NCBI GenBank assembly: GCA_910586875.1
Contig: CAJUJI010000166.1
Span: 1 to 5,625 of the forward strand
Source: an uncultured Anaerotruncus sp.
Lineage (GTDB): Bacteria > Bacillota > Clostridia > Oscillospirales > Ruminococcaceae
Direction: 5' to 3'
Length of the DNA: 5,625 nucleotides
The translations under genes and the position numbers were made by a program. This document shows, in pieces, positions 5,602 through 5,625 of this stretch. Every line of letters starts with the position of its first letter. Within the stretch, counting starts at the first letter, position 1. Under the pieces are notes generated by a model. That model saw only the letters and a program-made list of their open reading frames with translations. It was not told where the DNA came from and did not search any database.

Positions 5602-5625
5602 ATTTAGCAAGGCCCGCTTGAGTAA

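Noticed and set aside
5350..5625. tRNA, rRNA or CRISPR in the GC-rich end region
   Set aside because: I see no cloverleaf with a T-loop GTTCRA core, no rRNA signature, and no regularly spaced repeat units.

Overview
The window holds one complete high-affinity branched-chain amino acid (LIV/HAAT-type) ABC transporter locus, all on the + strand: a lipoprotein substrate-binding protein (livJ-like), two membrane permeases (livH, livM) and two ATPases (livG, livF). The lipobox-anchored binding protein with a Ser/Ala-rich linker and the strong AGGAGG-type ribosome binding sites point to a Gram-positive bacterium. The mid-GC coding sequence and hairpin-rich intergenic sequence would fit a gut-type Clostridia (Oscillospiraceae-like) genome. 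The family-level placement is inference; no rRNA or other marker is present.

Layout. Positions 1-205 are an AT-rich upstream region with a candidate -10 box, a possible operator palindrome, a leader hairpin and a good ribosome binding site. Positions 206-1423 are livJ. Positions 1424-1878 are a ~455-base gap: a strong intrinsic terminator right after livJ, a chain of four compact hairpins (an intergenic-repeat-like element), then a leader with a candidate extended -10 promoter for the downstream genes. Positions 1879-5291 are livH-livM-livG-livF, tightly packed: short spacers at livH/livM and livG/livF, and a one-base stop/start overlap at livM/livG. Positions 5292-5625 have no credible gene. 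They hold the operon terminator, then a GC-rich stretch full of inverted repeats, flanked by short direct repeats.

How it works together. LivJ, tethered to the outer face of the membrane, captures the amino acid and delivers it to the LivH-LivM channel; LivG-LivF hydrolyse ATP to drive import. The terminator between livJ and livHMGF suggests that the binding protein is made as a separate, probably more abundant transcript. Leucine/isoleucine/valine specificity is inferred from family resemblance; related members can carry other amino acids.

I found no previously undescribed system. The points most worth a second look are the regulatory and repeat architecture between livJ and livH, short sequence shared by the two leaders, and the predicted asymmetry of the two ATP sites.
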